From assembly GCA_964017045.1 (NCBI GenBank), contig OZ024801.1, forward strand, positions 34,831,257 to 34,895,256: a stretch of 64,000 nucleotides of DNA. Direction: 5' to 3'. The notes beneath the pieces are model-generated. The model was not told the origin of the DNA and ran no database searches. It was given only the letters and a program-made list of their open reading frames with translations. The position numbers and the translations under genes were made by a program. How positions within the stretch are numbered: the first letter of the stretch is position 1; each line of letters opens with the position of its first letter. Shown in pieces: positions 11,158-21,924 of this stretch. Origin of the DNA: Omphiscola glabra. Its lineage: Eukaryota; Mollusca; Gastropoda; Lymnaeidae.

Positions 11158-13080
11158 GTGATGCCGAACCTAAAGAAACACGTGTTAAAAGTGAGGTCAC
11201 CATCTGCCGATGAATATGACTGTCACCTATTTAAACGTATGGTGTAATTTTACATTTCTAATCAAATGAGTTTTTGCTTTATTTATTTGTATATGTATAC
11301 ATAATGACAGGTTGAAATATTTCCGGACGGGTGGAAAACGGGTGGGTTGAATCATCAAAGTCAAGTAAAGCATTTAACACATTTGTGACATTACGAGCCA
11401 AAAAGATTGGCAATCAACGCTCTATGAGCTATGGCAATCAACGTTCTATGATCTATGGCAATCAACGTTCTATGATCTATGGCTAGATGAGGACTATTCT
11501 GTGAAAGCAAATGCATAAATAAATAGAGTGCGTTGTACAACAGTGAAAACTAGTGTAGAAAAAAAACAATCTTTATTATTAAAAAACATGTTATTGATTA
11601 TTCATGGGACTAATCTCAAACAATTAAGTAGATTAAGCATCACGGAGATAATATCAATGCTCAAACACTTTATTTTAGTGATATTCTAATTCTATTCGGG
11701 TATTCTAAAAGTTGCCGATTATAACGATCTATCTTTGAAGTAGTGAATTATTTCTTTCCTTCTAAAAAGTCCAAGAAACCGGAAGAATAGAAGCTTCCAT
11801 TAACTTTCCCCAACAGCCGGGTGGCGACACATTCACTGAACTAAATAGTAATAATCCTACTTAGATGTATTTCCTTGTTAACATACTGCTACGAACCAAG
11901 GTTATCGCCACTTATCAGTCCACTCGAGTCATCTGAAATCAAGTCCTGGTGGACGCTGACAATGTCCCTGTCGTGACGACAGTGAGTATCTGGGAAATAA
12001 CGACGAGGACGCCAAAAAAAGCCTCCTATTAAATCAGCCGACCGGTAACTGCTGAATGTATTCACGGGTTCTCAATCAGTAGCGTCCTCGGTAACAAACA
12101 ATGTAATGAAAAATGAGAATATTAAGAAACAAACATCAATAAATGTAATGCCAAAGATTAACTGAAATGAGCAATGTTGGTACAAAGATTAACTGAAATG
12201 AGCAATTGTTTGGTACAAAGATTAACTGAAATGAGCAATTGTTGATACGTCATGAATATATTTTATTTCAGGGACAATGCGGGTGAGTTACTTAAATTAT
12301 GGTTGTATATACAATTTAAGTCGTGATAAAAGACAAAATTATACAGTAGATCGAAATTATTGGCCTTAAAAGCACTGGACATGAACCCTGATAAGTTATG
12401 TTGTGTAATAAGGGTTGACAGAGAGAAAGCACACTATATTCATCATGAACAGAGCTAGCTTTTGTTTACTTTTTATTTACTGATTTATTTTTAAATTATT
12501 TTTTTTATCTATTATTTTATTTTTACTTTTTAAAATTATTTTACCTTTTGGGGTGGGGGATGTGGGTATAAGCTGTGACCAAAGAATCCGGACTCCGACA
12601 AAAAGCATCTACTCCTAAAAGTTTCTGAATCACGTTACAGATCTGCTTGTGAAAGATTTCGTTTCTCTTTAACCAAAACTAAAGTATATAGGGCCACTAG
12701 CCAGGCCACAATCAAGCGTGTCTCACACCATTGCCCCCTTAAAACAAAAACAAAATCACACCCTTTTGACTGTGCCTAGCGAATGGATTAGGAATCCTTG
12801 AAATCTTACGGCAATTGAATACATCAAGCTGCCCAGAAAACCGGTCAACGCTTTTTTATTATAAAAAGAAATAATGTCACAGTGTGTCGTGGGGGCGAGC
12901 AGTTTCTCCCTCACAAAGTGATGGATGCACTAGACTCAGTGTATGGACAGTTGCCTCATTTACACGAGGCCCGGAACTGGGTTTAAATATAACCTCCTCA
13001 AAGTCACGCAAGAAGTAGGGTTAACATAATGGAGGTAGAAAGTTTAAGAGTTATCGGAGGATGAGTGCAAGTAAGGATGG
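11158..13080. other. About 1.9 kb with two small tandem repeats
   Basis: A 24-bp unit (GGCAATCAACGTTCTATGAT) occurs three times at 11409-11482, and a unit of about 32 bp (ACAAAGATTAACTGAAATGA) three times at 12150-12246. No gene is supported elsewhere in the stretch. Confidence 0.65.
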
Positions 13081-13728
13081 TTTAATCACGACCTACAATA
13101 CAAGGACCTCGTATACATATTCTCATCACGACATACAATACAGGGACCTCGTATAGAGATTCTCATCACGACCTACAATACAGGGACCTCGTATAGAGAT
13201 TCTCATCGTGACCTACAATACAGGAACCTAGTATAGAGATTCTCATCGTGACCTACAATACAGGAACCTAGCATAGAGATTCTCATCACGGCCTACAATA
13301 CAGGGACCTCGTATAGTGATTCTCATCACGAACTACAATACAAGAACCTCGAATAGAGATTCTCATCACGACCTACAATACAAGGACCTCGAATAGAGAT
13401 TCTCATCACGACCTACAATACAAGGACCTCGAATAGAGATTATCATCACGACCTACAATACAAGGACCTCGAATAGAGATTCTCATCACGACCTACAATA
13501 CAGGGACCTCGTATAGAGATTCTCATCACGACCTACAATACAGGGACCTCGTATAGAGATTCTCATCACGACCTACAATACAGGGACCTCGTATATAGAT
13601 TCTCATCACGGCCTACAATACAGGGACCTCGTATAGAGATTCTCATCACGGCCTACAATACAGGGACCTCGTATAGAGATTCTCATCACGGCCTACAATA
13701 CAGGGACCTCGTATAGAAATTCTCATTA
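13081..13728. repeat. 40-bp tandem array, 16 copies
   Basis: The unit contains CACGACCTACAATACAGGGA then CCTCGTATAGAGATTCTCAT, with exact 40-base spacing. Variants such as AAGGACCTCGAATAG in copies 8-10 cluster together, indicating local block amplification. Confidence 0.97.
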
Positions 13729-13766
13729 ATCTAATCCACTAATGTGAAAGCTCATTTAGAGCGTGC

Positions 13767-13918
13767 ATCAAAGTGTGCTTGCTAAGATAAAAGCATACAC
13801 TGATGACCATGTCCAAATCAAAGTATGCTTGCTAAGTTAAAAGCATATACTGATGACCATGTCCAAATCAAAGTATGCTTGCTAAGTTAAAAGCATATAC
13901 TGATGACCATGTCCAATA
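13767..13918. repeat. 50-bp tandem repeat, 3 copies
   Basis: ATCAAAGTATGCTTGCTAAG ... ACTGATGACCATGTCCAA. The first copy differs from the two later, identical copies at a few positions. Confidence 0.95.
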
Positions 13919-14356
13919 AAAACACGAACATCATTTTTTTTATTATAGCTATTAAAAACTAAAGACCATAAAAAATAAAATTAAGCTTAAAAACTAATTT
14001 GCCTAAAAACATATTAGTTTAAGCTCACAAATTTGTATTTTATGTTACAAATAATCATCCCCGAGCCTTGTTCGAGCCTTGTTCGTGTTAAAATATATTC
14101 TGTTTCTATACATCAAGTTCAACTTTGCCACTTAGAGAACTAATATATAGTTAAAGAAATGTATTGACATGATTTCGTCCTATGCTGATGAATCGTGACT
14201 TAACACTTGTACTAATGAGTGATTGGGTCTACGTGTGGTGTTGTTGTTTTGGGGGATTGGGGCAGATTTACACAATGTAGTTAGAGGGGCATTTCCTGTA
14301 GACTCCCCAACGTGCAAATCAAGTTGCCTAGCATTTGTTAGAGTCAAATGAATCTT
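13919..14356. other. Non-coding AT-rich stretch, nothing recognised
   Basis: No open frame or element of note. Confidence 0.5.
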
Positions 14357-14515
14357 TATGTCTCAAGTTAAATACCCTTTAATAGAGTTTAATGACTTTT
14401 GTATGTCTCAAGTTAAATACCATTTATGGGAGTCTGATGACTTTGGTATGTCTCAAGTTAAATACCATTTATGGGAGTGTAATGACTTTTGTATATCTCA
14501 AGTTAAATACCATAA
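14357..14515. repeat. 45-bp tandem repeat, about 3.5 copies
   Basis: TATGTCTCAAGTTAAATACC ... AATGACTTTTG repeats at 45-base spacing with modest divergence. Confidence 0.92.
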
Positions 14516-14535
14516 ATAAAGGTGATGCGTCAAAC

Positions 14536-15331
14536 GGGCCCTTTGGTTTCACCCCCACTATCTCAATAGTGATGGATGAGCCCCTTGGTTTCACCCCCAC
14601 TGTCTCACTAGTGATTGATGAGCTCTTTGGTTTTGCACCCCACTATCACACTAGTGATGGATGAGCCCTTTGGTTTCGCACCCCACTATCACACTAGTGA
14701 TTGATGAGCCCTTTGGTTTCGCCCCCACTATCACACTAGTGATGGATGAGCCCTTTGGTTTCACCCCCACTATCACACTAGTGATTGATGAGCCCTTTGG
14801 TTTCGCCCCCACTATCACACTAGTGATTGATGAGCCCTTTGGTTTCGCCCCCACTATCACACTAGTGATGGATGAGCCCTTTGGTTTCACCCCCACTATC
14901 ACACTAGTGATTGATGAGCCCTTTGGTTTCGCCCCCACTATCACACTAGTGATGGATGAGCCCTTTGGTTTCACCCCCACTATCACACTAGTGATTGATG
15001 AGCTCTTTGGTTTCGCCCCACTATCACACTAGTGATTGATGAGCTCTTTGGTTTCGCCCCATTATCACACTAGTGATTGATGAGCCCTTTGGTTTCGCCC
15101 CCACTATCACACTAGTGATTGATGAGCCCTTTGGTTTCACCCCCACTATCACACTAGTGATTGATGAGCCCTTTGGTTTCGCCCCACTATCACACTAGTG
15201 ATGGATGAGCCCTTTGGTTTCGCCCCCACTATCACACTAGTGATGGATGAGCCCTTTGGTTTCGCCCCCACTATCACACTAGTGATGGATGAGCCCTTTG
15301 GTTTCGCCCCCACTCTCACACTAGTGATGGA
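14536..15331. repeat. 42-bp tandem array, about 19 copies
   Basis: The unit contains CCCTTTGGTTTCGCCCCCAC, TATCACACTAGTGAT and GATGAG, and carries an 8-bp palindrome CACTAGTG. Most units are 42 bp, so open frames appear on both strands (plus repeat ITLVIDEPFGFAPT, minus repeat SSITSVIVGAKPKG). A few 41-bp units break the frames. I regard the frames as a consequence of unit length. Confidence 0.96.
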
Positions 15332-15614
15332 TGCAATTTAAAATCGCAACGAATCAGCAATATTCATATCCCAGGTAAAAAAAAAAAAAAAAAAAAGGTT
15401 GGTGTGGGAATTAAGGCCACATTGTTAAGATGCTTTTAACTTAAAGACTGGCCAGGAGAACATCCAGGATACCATCTTTTTGTGAAACTTTTAAGTACAG
15501 GCAGGGCGCTGACTTTCCTTTCTGACCACTTCTCTGCTGTGCCCCTCTAAGTTGGGTGAATCTGTCAAGAGCTGCATATCCCCACCATTAAAGTAATGTT
15601 CTTAGTCCACTTAC
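15332..15614. other. Intronic or downstream flank, poly-A run
   Basis: Contains 20 A at about 15376-15395 and otherwise no recognised feature. It lies just downstream, in minus-strand sense, of the splice donor of the exon at 15615. Confidence 0.5.
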
Positions 15615-15737
15615 CTGTAACAAGCTTGGTCAGATCCAGAATATCCTCTTGCTGGGAGACCTTGCCACGATTATTGGCGGCACTGGACACAGGGAACAGG
15701 GACTTTGGCTTTTGTTTTCTTTTCCTCGTCTTGTCAT
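15615..15737 (-). CDS. Internal exon of an unrecognised minus-strand gene
   Basis: Read on the minus strand, a pyrimidine-containing acceptor (GTGTTCATGTTTCAG, with CTAAC some 30 bases upstream as a branch-like site) leads into 123 bp ending at a strong donor CAG/GTAAGT. The open phase gives DDKTRKRKQKPKSLFPVSS, AANNRGKVSQQED and ILDLTKLVT: basic, nuclear-localisation-like (KTRKRKQKPK), then polar. The first two bases complete a codon and one base is left over, so it is a symmetric phase-1 exon. The upstream exon at 27430-27729 ends with exactly one leftover base, so the two are compatible as neighbours. Product not recognised; probably a disordered segment. Other exons must lie outside the window or be too short to see. 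Confidence 0.7.
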
Positions 15738-15997
15738 CTGAAACATGAACACGTTTTTGTTAGTGAAACTTAATTTATTCTTTATTAAACAGCCTGCTAC
15801 ATGTTAGCTCCCACTTTATCAAAAAAAATTTAAATAGTCAATAACATTGTACGTGATTCATACCAGCCCTAATCCATGATAGATCGGTGGACCTAATAGT
15901 GTGGGATGAAACCTAACTAACAACCATAATGCTCCATTTTACATTGCATTGAGAAAAAGGAGTACATTCGGCCTCAAAAATACAGTTAACAACCATA
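15738..15997. other. Start of large intron, nothing else recognised
   Basis: In minus-strand sense this is the 3' end of the intron of about 11.7 kb. Apart from the splice acceptor region no feature is evident. Confidence 0.5.
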
Positions 15998-16585
15998 AAC
16001 ACCTCCCATTCGATGGCAGAACATATTGCCTAACACAGAGGTTTTGGAATGTGACAAATGTGTAGTGTGTTCTACGCTTGTAGAAAGAGACGCCTTTGCT
16101 GCTTAGGCCATGTAATGGGGGAAGGCTGTATTCTAGAGGGTCTGCTGTACAGAGAGTTGGCAATACTTAATGATGATGATTGAACACTTTAAAAGCACTT
16201 GTGTACATAAAATGCTCACAGGGCTCTGATGCCCTAAAATATATTTAAAGTAAAAATGGACGGCCGCGGCTGTGATTTAAGGACGTTTGCGAAAGGAGCA
16301 TGATGGAAGCCAACACAGAAATCGACAAATGGGAGATCATTGCTGATCCCCGTTCCAGCTGGCGAACAGCAATATATGAAGGAGTCAAACAGGCAGAAGA
16401 TGCGTGGAACGGAGCCCTTGCAACACAAATAGCATTACGGAAGGCCAAAGTTAACTAAAGTCAAGGTTGTCCTGCTAGAGGAGCACCCCAGACAGCCATT
16501 CCAGGATCAGCCTCGTAAGCCATTTGACGAAGTCTCAATAAGCTACTTCATCGCCTGACGGAAGGATGCCATATCAATATATTAA
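15998..16585 (+). pseudogene. LINE reverse-transcriptase C-terminal relic
   Basis: Broken plus-strand coding sequence. One frame gives IRWQNILPNTEVLE (from 16008), a shifted frame gives RRRLCCLGHVMG and GLLYRELA (about 16077-16162), then after a non-homologous stretch of about 90 bp (16164-16257) another frame gives GRPRL, a stop, FKDVCERSMMEAN, DKWEIIADPRSSWR and GVKQAEDAWNGALATQ to a stop at 16458, and finally SHSRISLVSH. This order (LP-NTEVLE, RRLxWLGHV, LLYxEL, GRPxLRFKDVCKR, SWR) is the region after the palm domain of RTE-like LINE polymerases. Premature stops, frameshifts and an insertion show it is dead. Confidence 0.78.
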
Positions 16586-17271
16586 TTAAAAAATAGAGAC
16601 TATCCTTCAGTTTGTTAAAGAAAGGATAGCTTAATTTTCTTTTTTTTTTTTTAAATTGAATCTAAATTTCTGTGTAAAAGATGGCTCTTATCGGCAAGTT
16701 AAACTGTAACAGCTATATTTTATTGATTTAAATATAATTTTTTTTTTAAACTCCTTCTGCTGTCCAATGAAATGAAATCGAATAGTTTATCTTTTTGGAA
16801 AATATATAAAATAAAATAATAATATCAAGGCGGCAAAAATGTTGATAGCTCTGTGAGAAATAATGAGATAGTTTTAAAAAAACATACCAAATTATTTAGG
16901 GTATTGGTTTGGAAACATTTGATTGTCGAGCGCAAGTTAACATACACAAAACGTAACATCCCATCGTTTAAAAAAACACCACCAAGCTCTCTTATCTAAA
17001 CCTGTTTTATAATTAGATATCCCCTGGGGCTGAAACAGATCCCACGCCATAGACCTGACTTGGTCGATACAACACAATTAACCAGCCACCACAGCTTAGT
17101 AACGTCACCTCTAACGCAATGGGCAACGTTTAGTACTTGGCAAGCTGTGGATTACAACAATGGACGATCTATCCATCTTTCAGCAAGCTGTGGGTTACAG
17201 CAATGGGAAGATCTATCTGTCCGAGGGTTAAAGCAATGTGAAGATCTATCTATCAGCAAGCTGTGGGCGTT
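16586..17271. other. AT-rich DNA then a degenerate repeat of about 50 bp
   Basis: No gene is supported. At 17138-17265 the words CAAGCTGTGGATTACA, CAATGG and GATCTATC recur two to three times, leading directly into the 24-bp array. Confidence 0.55.
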
Positions 17272-18909
17272 GCTTTAGGCAGGGAGAGAAGCGTTTCTTT
17301 AGGCAGGGAGAGAAGCGTTTCTTTGGGCAGGGAGAGAAGTGTTTCTTTAGGCAGGAAGAGAAGCGTTTCTTTAGGCAGGGAGAGAAGCGTTTCTTTGGGC
17401 AGGGAGAGAAGTGTTTCTTTAGGCAGGGAGAGAAGCGTTTCTTTAGACAGGGAGAGAAGCGTTTCTTTGGGCAGGGGGAGAAGTGTTTCTTTAGACGGGG
17501 AGAGAAGTGTTTCTTTGGACAGGGAGAGAAGTGTTTCTTTGGGCAGCGAGAGAAGTGTTTCTTTGGGCAGGGAGAGAAGCGTTTCTTTAGGCAGGGAGAG
17601 AAGCGTTTCTTTGGGCAGGGAGAGAAGAGTTTCTTTAGACAGGGAGAGAAGTGTTTCTTTGGGCAGCGAGAGAAGTGTTTCTTTGGGCAGGGAGAGAAGT
17701 GTTTCTTTGGACAGGGAGAGAAGTGTTTCTTTGGGCAGCGAGAGAAGTGTTTCTTTGGGCAGCGAGAGAAGTGTTTCTTTGGGCAGCGAGAGAAGTGTTT
17801 CTTTAGACAGGGAGAGAAGTGTTTCTTTAGACAGGGAGAGAAGCGTTTCTTTGGGCAGGGAGAGAAGCGTTTCTTTGGGCAGCGAGAGAAGTGTTTCTTT
17901 AGACAGGGAGAGAAGTGTTTCTTTAGGCAGGGAGAGAAGCGTTTCTTTAGACAGGGAGAGAAGCGTTTCTTTGGGCAGCGAGAGAAGTGTTTCTTTAGAC
18001 AGGGGGAGAAGTGTTTCTTTGGGCAGCGAGAGAAACGTTTCTTTGGGCAGCGAGAGAAGTGTTTCTTTAGACAGGGAGAGAAGCGTTTCTTTGGGCAGGG
18101 AGAAAAGTGTTTCTTTAGACAGGGAGAGAAGTGTTTCTTTGGGCAGGGAGAGAAGTGTTTCTTTAGACAGGGAGAGAAGTGTTTCTTTGGGCAGGGAGAG
18201 AAGTGTTTCTTTGGGCAGGGAGAGAAGTGTTTCTTTGGGCAGCGAGAGAAGTGTTTCTTTAGACAGGGAGAGAAGTGTTTCTTTGGGCAGGGAGAGAAGT
18301 GTTTCTTTGGGCAGGGAGAGAAGTGTTTCTTTGGGCAGGGAGAGAAGTGTTTCTTTGGGCAGCGAGAGAAGTGTTTCTTTAGACAGGGAGAGAAGTGTTT
18401 TTTGGCAGGGAGAGAAGTGTTTCTTTGGGCAGGGAGAGAAGTGTTTCTTTGGGCAGGGAGAGAAGTGTTTCTTTGGGCAGGGAGAGAAGCGTTTCTTTGG
18501 GCAGGGAGAAAAGTGTTTCTTTAGACAGGGAGAGAAGTGTTTCTTTGGGCAGGGAGAGAAGTGTTTCTTTAGACAGTGAGAGAAGTGTTTCTTTGGGCAG
18601 GGAGAGAAGTGTTTCTTTGGGCAGGGAGAGAAGTGTTTCTTTGGGCAGCGAGAGAAGTGTTTCTTTAGACAGGGAGAGAAGTGTTTCTTTGGGCAGGGAG
18701 AGAAGTGTTTCTTTGGGCAGGGAGAGAAGTGTTTCTTTGGGCAGGGAGAGAAGTGTTTCTTTGGGCAGCGAGAGAAGTGTTTCTTTAGACAGGGAGAGAA
18801 GTGTTTTTTCGCAGGGAGAGAAGTGTTTCTTTGGGCAGGGAGAGAAGTGTTTCTTTGGGCAGGGAGAGAAGTGTTTCTTTGGGCAGCGAGAGATGCGTTT
18901 CTTTAGACA
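17272..18909. repeat. 24-bp purine-rich tandem array, about 68 copies
   Basis: The unit is GGGCAGGGAGAGAAGTGTTT followed by CTTT. Variants GGGCAG/AGACAG, AGGGAG/AGCGAG and AAGCG/AAGTG are mixed along the array. Two frameshifting units (GTGTTTTTTGGCAGG at about 18396 and GTGTTTTTTCGCAGG at about 18803) sit about 408 bp (17 units) apart with similar neighbours, pointing to a block duplication of about 17 units. Because 24 is a multiple of three, frames of more than 400 codons exist in two plus frames (FFxQGEKC and RERSVSLG repeats) and one of about 180 codons exists on the minus strand. I do not annotate these as genes. Confidence 0.97.
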
Positions 18910-19208
18910 GGATAATCCTCGTTGCAATCATTTCAACAACATTTTAAACTTTAAACGAACGCTTCTCGATCAACTAAACCCAAATTAATCACATTGTCAT
19001 ACAAGAGCCTTTTACCGTTGGATTTTATACATAAAACCATACATTAATTTTTTATCATCAATGTGTCAATCGATGTTTGCAATTTTTTTTTTAAAATCTA
19101 AAAAATAGATAATATCTATTCTATATATCAGACAATTTTAAATCAGTTGGTACAAAATATATATTTAAAAAAGTATGTCCCTTCCTTAAATAGAATGATG
19201 ATAATGTG
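18910..19208. other. AT-rich DNA, nothing recognised
   Basis: No gene or element supported between the 24-bp array and the LTR-like sequence. Confidence 0.5.
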
Positions 19209-20432
19209 TGTTGACTTTTCCCGGCTAGACCCAGCCAAGAGAGGACGCCTAAATATTGGCTATCAGTCTTGAGACCCGCTAGCTCACACTCTCCCAATCA
19301 CTACCCCAGGTGATATTACACAATTAGGCTGGGCCTACTAACACTAATAACAATGACTCATGAACAATGGAAATTAACCTGGTCACCTTGACCATGACCC
19401 AGCTGAAATAATGAGCGCTCATCTGGTCAGGGCGTCAGACGCGACGCTATAATTCAGGACAGGACGCTAACATATACCTATAAAAGGGAGCGCACGACGC
19501 TACCCGCTTTCTTTCACCTGTAGTTTGACAGCAGAACCTGGCTAACTATTCTGTTCGATAAAGTTTGTTTATCCATAATTTGCTAGCCAGTTCCCGTATA
19601 GTTAGTTCCCGTATAGTTATTTCCAGTATAACTGAGTAGAGTTCAGTATAGCTGAGTAGAGTTCAGTATAGCTGAGTAGAGTTCAGTGTAGCAGAGTAGA
19701 GTTCAGTATAGCTGAGTAGAGTTCAGTATAGCTGAGTAGAGTTCAGTATAGCTGAGTATAGTTCAGTATAGCTGAGTAGAGCTCAGTATAGCTGAGTAGA
19801 GTTCAGTATAACTGAGTAGAGTTTAGTTTAGCTCATTTAAAGTCATTATAGCTGAGATTGAGTTGAGTTGGTAGATCAGTCGTTTAGGGTCTGACTAACG
19901 CTGACATCCTAAACCTAATTAAAGTAACCAAAGTGTAGGTCAGACCTACGAAAGTTGAAAAAAAGGCTCAGCCAGGAGCCCACCGTGTGTTCCACGCCGG
20001 AGAGTGTTGGAGTCCACACCTGACGTCCCCGCAGAGCGAGTGACCATTGAGAGAGGCGCCAAACAAACAAGACTTCTGTGTGTGTGTGTTTAGGACCTGA
20101 ACTACTTAGAGGAAAAGATCGCCAATCGGAACTTGAGTCCATCGCAAATTGTATTAGGCAGTATATCTAATTATTTATTTATATGTGTATAGTTAATCCT
20201 GTTTATAACTAAATATTTTTTTGAGGGCTGAATCACCTGTGTATTTTTAGTATAGTGATAGTATTAATAGAGCCAGAGTGTCATTGAATGTTACTGTGGG
20301 GAGTGAGATTAGTTTAGAGTACTTAAACAGGAAAGATACCTAAGATATAGCCCTAGCAATAGTGCTAATCTAAAGTAACACTGGGGACCTACATATATAT
20401 ATATTAAAACACCGTAATTAATTTTAGTAACA
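19209..20432 (+). mobile_element. Old LTR related to the one at 48669-50079
   Basis: Collinear resemblance to the well-bounded solo LTR at 48669-50079: TTGAGACCCGCTAGC near the start, ACACAATTAGGCTGGGCCT, a TATA-like CCTATAAAAGGGAG at about 19480, a short tandem repeat block, CTGACTAACGCTGACATCC, TATTTATATGTGTATAG, GGGCTGAATCACCTGTGT, and a 3' end GGGGACCTACATATATATAT ... TAGTAACA. The start TGTTGAC and end AGTAACA fit LTR ends but I find no matching target duplication, so the boundaries, especially the left, are provisional. An opposite-strand frame at 19915-20142 is ignored. Confidence 0.65.
19625..19832. repeat. 20-bp tandem repeat inside the LTR, about 10 copies
   Basis: AGTATAGCTGAGTAGAGTTC repeats at 20-base spacing downstream of the TATA-like box. 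The related LTR has a different repeat (GTTAAGACCAGTTAGTTTGA) at the equivalent place, so this leader segment turns over quickly. Confidence 0.93.
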
Positions 20433-21219
20433 AACAGCTATTGCGAAGAACTTTTTTTTCTCGAGTCCATATTGATTAAAATTAAAATATATAATAAACG
20501 AGGAAGCATGAGTTCTATAATTCTTCATAACCGACTCCTGGTCTTGATGGAATACATGTGACTAGCTGGTCAAGAATGAAACAATAAGTGAATGAATGGA
20601 AATGGGCTATTTATAGATCGTAATGGCTTCTCATCTGGTCTGTTGATTTTTTCCCTTATATGAAGTGAGTGGGGAATTATCCATTTTTTTTTCAGGTTAC
20701 TTACTTGAAACGGTTGCATCAGTGTTTATCAAATTGTTTTAGTCACCTGAGCCTTCCCCAAATTTAGAATTGACAAGCCGAATCCTGAACAAATGTCTGC
20801 TTTTATGCCCGAAAACACCTACAAATAAGTTATTGCTCTGACACACCAGTACACTTCCGAATGCAACCAAGATCACCCATATGCATCTTAGTACTGGATA
20901 ATATGTGGACAAACTAGGTACACTTTGTTCTGATACACAGTAGAAACCCACTACTGACAACACCATCTTCCCCACACTAGCATACTACTACCCTCGGAGT
21001 TAACACAGGGTTGGTTTTGATCAATAGTTTCCATGACATGTATATCAGGATTCATTAAGCAACTTTTAAAAATATTGATCCTATTGAGGACTTTTAAGTA
21101 GAAATTGTTCGATCCCCGTGCTTTTAAATTAATCCATGATAGCGCTACATTCAATCTTCAAAATCGTATGAACAACTGTGAGGCATGTTTCGTGTACCTC
21201 GTATAATCATTGGATCATA
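20433..21219. other. About 0.8 kb without a supported gene
   Basis: A 78-codon minus frame at 20739-20975 includes a hydrophobic stretch (CIWVILVAFGSVLVC) but has only a weak donor-like end and no recognisable domain. It is not called. Confidence 0.45.
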
Positions 21220-21924
21220 TATGTAACCAATGTCGTAGCTAGGGGGTGTGGACCGCACCAGGTTACACCAAATTCAAAAATTGCATATTTACAGAGCACT
21301 CACTGCTCGGTCTAACCGAATTTCATAAAAGGATAATCGGTTACACATAAATGTGTAACCAATCCAAATGCGTGCTTTCTTAAAAGTTCAATGTTGATGC
21401 GTCAGAAATGAGGTGACGCTATAATTAGATCAGAAAAACACCGCTTTGAACATCATTCAAAGCCAATGGAAGTGTTCGGTAACTTTCATAAATGACAGTA
21501 AGCTATATTTACCTAAATTCTGAGAAACAAGCTTTCCATTGGTACCAAATATGATATAGTCGGACGATTCTAAGTAAATGAATCGAGTCGGTAAAAATTA
21601 AAAACATTAAAGAATGAATCTTACCAATTTCTAGGGTTAACAAAATAATATTTTAAAAACATTTCTAATAAGTTTTAATAATTAATTTAAATTTATTTTT
21701 AAAAATATTAATATGTTTTTGAAACCAAAGATATCGAAACCCAAATATACACACAAAAAAAAGATATTTTCGCCGATTCGTCACTAGTACCACCTCTTAA
21801 CATTTAGAGCACAATTATTATTACAGCATAAGGTCTTTTACATGCTGTCTGTGATTCCACGTGTATCTGCTACATTTACCTTTGAGATGATCTACTTGAG
21901 GAAGTTAATCTTACATGGCAGTAT

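Noticed and set aside
14651..15032. 111- and 123-codon opposite-strand frames in the 42-bp array
   Set aside because: Repeat artefacts; neighbouring 41-bp units break them.
17238..18988. Open frames of 428, 438, 197 (plus) and 182 (minus) codons
   Set aside because: They arise from a 24-bp unit without stops and are open in several frames and both strands; no start context, domain or non-repeat portion supports a gene.
20739..20975. Possible further minus-strand exon with a hydrophobic segment, phase-compatible with the host gene
   Set aside because: Weak donor (GTGACT), no clear polypyrimidine tract, and a hydrophobic composition unlike the two supported exons; likely chance.
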